From Aquila chrysaetos chrysaetos (taxonomy: Eukaryota; Chordata; Aves; Accipitriformes; Accipitridae): DNA of 64,000 bases. The position numbers were made by a program, and so were the translations under genes. Under the pieces are notes generated by a model. It saw only the letters and a program-made list of their open reading frames with translations, was not told where the DNA came from and made no database searches. Of this stretch, positions 60,001-64,000 are shown piece by piece. The DNA is taken from assembly GCF_900496995.4 (NCBI RefSeq), contig NC_044030.1, positions 14,753,851 to 14,817,850 of the forward strand, in the 5' to 3' direction. Position 1 is the stretch's first letter, and each line of letters starts with the position of its first letter.

Positions 60001-63000
60001 ATACTTTGCTTTCCTTTCTTTTTTTCTTTAGGTTTATAAAATACCTGCTTGAAATCATAGCACCATGCATTAGATCTAGCACACCTAGCAACCTAGTGCA
60101 TTTATGTGGCTCCTGTTAACACATTTGGAAAAGGAATTTCATTGCCAGATGTATTTTTATTATTTTTTACTTTTGAAAATTAGGGCTGACTCCTATATCA
60201 CTGTGGCAATGCACTCAGGATTTGGGTCCTGTAAGCACAGAACTGCCTATAGTAAATAACTATTATCATACCCTCTCATAATTAAAGGTGACAACATTCA
60301 CCTTATTTAATAATAAACATCCAACATCCTCGGTAGAGAAACTGTCTCTGATTACGTGTTTGTGTAACTCTGAGGAAAACAAACCCTTGATCTTCCTGGG
60401 CATCAGAATCATACTGTAATACAAATGCTCAATTATTAATGTTATTGTGGGCAATAACATTCTGGAAGTATGCTCCAAATTGACTCGTAATTGACTGACA
60501 CTTAATTTCTGATGTGAATATCTGGAGCAAATTTGAGTCTCCTGCAAAAAGGTTGCTTAAAAGTCCAGTCACAGGGAAAAAAAAAAAAAAAAAATTGCAG
60601 GCTGTATCTGCACTAGTAAATTAAGGCATCCTAGGACATGTTTCAAGTATTGTAATTGCATGTATTTTTCAGTCGGAAGTATGCTCTCTGGCATGTACTC
60701 AGCCTGGGTCAACCATCAGTCTCTCAAACAATCCTTTGGCACCATTATGGAGTTTGAGACCACACCTGGGCTAAGTGGGACCCTCTTTGGGAAGGTAGGA
60801 GGACCAGTTGGGCTCAATGCCAGCAAACACTCCTTAGCATTGTTTTACTTGGTATTACAGATGTTGCCACAGGAGCCAGATATCACAGTATCATTGCTTA
60901 CAATATTATCAACAGAGTCAACTGTCACAGCTCTGGAATGTGCTCATCATTTTGTTTAATTGATTTATATTTCAGTGTAAACTGTTCAGTGTCTTCAACT
61001 GTTTCAGTTCTTGTACATGGCCAGATTGCAAACAGCAGGGAAAAAACCCTACCACCCATAAGCAAGCATTTCATTTCTTGGCTGATATTTTCACACAGGA
61101 GAGAGGTCTCTAGTTTTTATGCTAGTAAATGCATTTACAGCTGAGACACCATCACAAAATGGACTGCCACTTAAAGTTTGCACATGACTGAACAAGTCCA
61201 ACCCACTTGCCTTCAAATGATCTAAAATGAATGGTCCAGTTTCCACTAGCCTTCAGTTTGCGCTTGCCATTCTGTGTGTAGTGGTTCAGACTACCACAAA
61301 TTTGTGTCAGATCTTTTACTGTCTAACCATATTTTTTCAGCATTTTCTGTCTTACCACAGATATTTTTCAGAAAAAGCTAGGAACTGTTTCCTAATTACT
61401 CTATTGAACAAAAATTAATAAGCAATAATGATGGATAAATCTCCAAATTATATGATTTGGCTCACAGGACCCTCTTCTCTCTCTCCAAATAATACTTTGG
61501 AAGTGGCTGGCTAGAAGTCAGGAATATCTATTTGGAGCTTCTCAGAAGCGTCTTAGTGAGCAGAGGAGGGATTCTAGGCAATAGGATTTTTCTTTGGCAT
61601 ACAAGACAGGGAGGGTGGAGAGCCCCAAGAGCTTCTGAAAGGAGTCAAAGTGCAAGTAAACTCCAAGGTATATTTTGTGATTATGGTACTGGATGAGTTT
61701 TACAGGGATTTCTCTCTTTATGCCAGACCACTTCCACAACAATAAAGAAAATTCTTACTTTCTGTGTCTTAGGCATGCAAACTGGAATTTCTTTCCCACA
61801 CCATCTGTACAGTTTTTTTGAATACTTAAATGGGAAGCTCCTCCAGGCAAAAACTGAACCTCAACACAGCATGTACAGCTGTGTTCCAGTACAGCTGACT
61901 GACCTACCTTAACAGTACACACTGTAAAAAACTCAGATATTATGTGATCTGACATAGAGGTTAAAATTCACGTATTGCCTATTTAAACTGAGTAACTCAC
62001 ACCTGACAAAGGGAAAGCTGTGGTTAAGAACAGAATTTCAATCATGAAAGAGTTAGCTTACTTTTTGTGTTTGTGCTTAACTTTTTTTTTTTTTGTTTGA
62101 CCAAGATTTTAAGCCTTCTTTTTCTAAGGATGTTTAAGTATAACTTTGCACCTGAGGTTCAATTAGTACAATATTGCTAACTGTGGCCTTTAGCCATTTC
62201 TGCAATGTAGACAGCAAGAGTAAGTGGAAGTAAGTCCTTTCTCTTGGATGGATTAATAAATGAATGGCAAATGGAATCTGTTGTCAGTCAGCAGGTGGTG
62301 CAATTACCAACAGTCCTACAATTTTTTTTTAACTGTATGTATGGTTTAATCTCAGAGAATATATACTTTGTTGGTCATACATTTTTCATCACAGAAGATA
62401 CTGCATTTTATAAGCAATGACTCTAATTGCAGTAATTTCCTAAGTGCAGAGGTGACACCCATATATTACTGTGATAAAAATAAGAAAATACATTGCTTAA
62501 TATCAGAGTTTCCTAAATGCAACCTAAAAAACCTGATTGTTATTTTGAAGCTGGGGATTTGTATCCATAGCTTCATAATTCATGTTTTTCATGTTCCTCT
62601 AGTAATGCCATTCTACATAGTAATATTGCACAAATATTCAACAGGAATACTTTACTCAATATCTTCAGGTACAGAAAAGGAAAGTTCAGCAAGAATGTAG
62701 CATTACTTCATATCATTCTTTTGTTACTGGAAATAAATTGATTACAGTCCTTGTATATACACTAATAAACTTGGGAACAAATATTTAACATTATCAAATG
62801 TGGTAAAATATTTGGGAAGGAGATTAACAAAAATCCAGACAGTGCTGGTTTTTGTTTTTTTGTTTTCTAATGTGCAAAAAGTGGCTGCACATGAGACAGA
62901 AATTACCTTGAAACTGAATCAGTAAATTCAGTTAGATTTTTAAATTTTAATTCAGAATATTTAGCCCTTACAAGAATAGGTCCGCATATGAACAAAAGCA

Positions 63001-64000
63001 GTGTTGTTGCAGTACAAAGGTATGTGCTAAAAACCAGTCTTCCTACAAGGCAAGTCTGACCAATTTTTCTGCATCCATTGAGCCTGATTACAAATAATCC
63101 TTCTGTAATACACACTTGTAAAGCAAAAGATAATTTGTCTTATTATAATGGTCTTGTACATAGATAGGGCAAAAAACTGCATCCCAAAGTAGTCTTATAC
63201 ATGAGATACCGTGTTTTCTCATTAGTAAGGGAATGTATACATAAGTGTGCATGCACATTCAAATGTACTTTGAACACAGATTCCTAGCCACAGAAAAGAA
63301 ATTACAGCTCTTACTGAAATAGAGGAGGCATCTATAACTATAAAAGGCCAGAACTCCCACTGCAGTAAGTAAAATGGCTTAAGTTCTAGTTTGAAAGGAA
63401 CACATAGTATGTGACTCCTGATTTAATTAGTCAAGGACCCACAACTTTGAAAGGTAATAATTCTCTCATCACAGTAAAAGGGCAGAACCACAAACATGGC
63501 TGAAATATCTTTGCACTGCCATGAAAAAAAAAACGGGAAAAAAACTTTTTTTCTTCTGGCCCTGAAACCCTGCTAGGTTTGGTCTTCTCCTTTCTCTGTG
63601 AAGGCCAACAGTCAGAGACTGGTCAAACACATGCATTTCTATGGGTTAGGAAGTGTCCAAATGTGTGGCTGCACAAGTCAGTAGAGGAGAAACACGGGAG
63701 TTGCTATGATGAATCTAGGTCACTCGAGGAGCTTGCCATGCTGCATTTCGGCTAATTTAACTTTACAAGTGCTTCACAGTGCTGAAGAGTGCAAAGCAGT
63801 CAATCGTGGGCAGGAACTAATTTCAAGTCAGTAAATACATTAGCCCATTGTAACAGTGGAAGGATTATAAACGGATAAGAAAGAAAACAACAGATTATTA
63901 CTTGTCTCAAAGTCAATCAACAAAAACAATTTCTGTACAGTTTTCTTTCAGAAACATTAGCCAATGATACAGTCAAAACTTTAAAAAGAAATGCACCTGT
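51045..64000. other. Long AT-rich unique stretch, no gene seen
   Basis: Simple tracts: C-rich run 52419-52450, T run 54047-54070, (TTTG)n 58571-58589, A run 60577-60594, T run about 62081-62094. Several overlapping frames near 59181-59607 (up to 137 residues) and one at 60660-60959 lack family motifs. I recognise no transposon or exon here. Confidence 0.5.
52419..52450. repeat. Poly-C tract followed by poly-A
   Basis: 31 of 32 bases are C with one G, followed by nine A. The minus strand is a long G run, so quadruplex formation or assembly error is possible here. Confidence 0.85.

Noticed and set aside
51045..64000. Possible host exons in the right-hand 13 kb
   Set aside because: No frame with a known domain and convincing splice sites was found; absence of recognition is not proof that none exists.

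Overview
The window reads as bird nuclear DNA. The evidence is the repeat content: several CR1 LINEs with typical avian 3' ends, several solo LTRs of the avian ERV-L type (TG...CA ends, mostly 5-bp target duplications), and AT-rich single-copy DNA between them. I recognise no host protein-coding exon, tRNA, rRNA, CRISPR array or bacterial-type gene. Taxon below 'bird' is not resolved.

Layout. (1) 425-7479, minus strand: a complete provirus outline, LTR-gag-pro-RT-env-LTR, flanked by a perfect 5-bp duplication (aacgt). The two 795-bp LTRs differ at one base, so the insertion is young. Gag is open (504 aa). Pro-RT lies in the -1 frame behind a GGGAAAC slippery heptamer and a predicted pseudoknot. 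RNase H and integrase are absent: the RT tail runs in frame straight into an envelope gene, which a single TGA then interrupts in its TM half. (2) 7656-11285, minus: a long CR1 with decayed ORF2 and a solo LTR nested in it. (3) 12286-17963: a probable LTR, an ERV-L solo LTR, and a plus-strand CR1 carrying an ERVK-like solo LTR. (4) 17966-31122: mostly unique AT-rich DNA with an old minus-strand CR1 (25349-26930) and two minus-strand solo LTRs (28006-28590; 30107-31117). (5) 31123-44366: unique DNA with one unclassified GC-richer block and a plus-strand solo LTR (36448-37018). (6) 44367-45351: a short plus-strand CR1, near-identical to and inverted relative to part of the CR1 at 8 kb. (7) 46592-50240, minus: a long CR1 with traces of ORF1 esterase, endonuclease and RT, containing a truncated LTR. 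(8) 50854-51044: a pure CCCTT array, then about 13 kb of AT-rich DNA without recognisable genes.

How the parts relate. The only connected gene set is the provirus. Its 5' LTR would drive one transcript, primed by a tRNA(Ser)-like site, with Gag made by default and Gag-Pro-RT made by -1 frameshifting. Without integrase and RNase H this copy could not complete a cycle alone. The remaining elements are retrotransposon remnants and solo LTRs left by LTR-LTR recombination. Family names and tRNA identity come from remembered motifs, not database searches.
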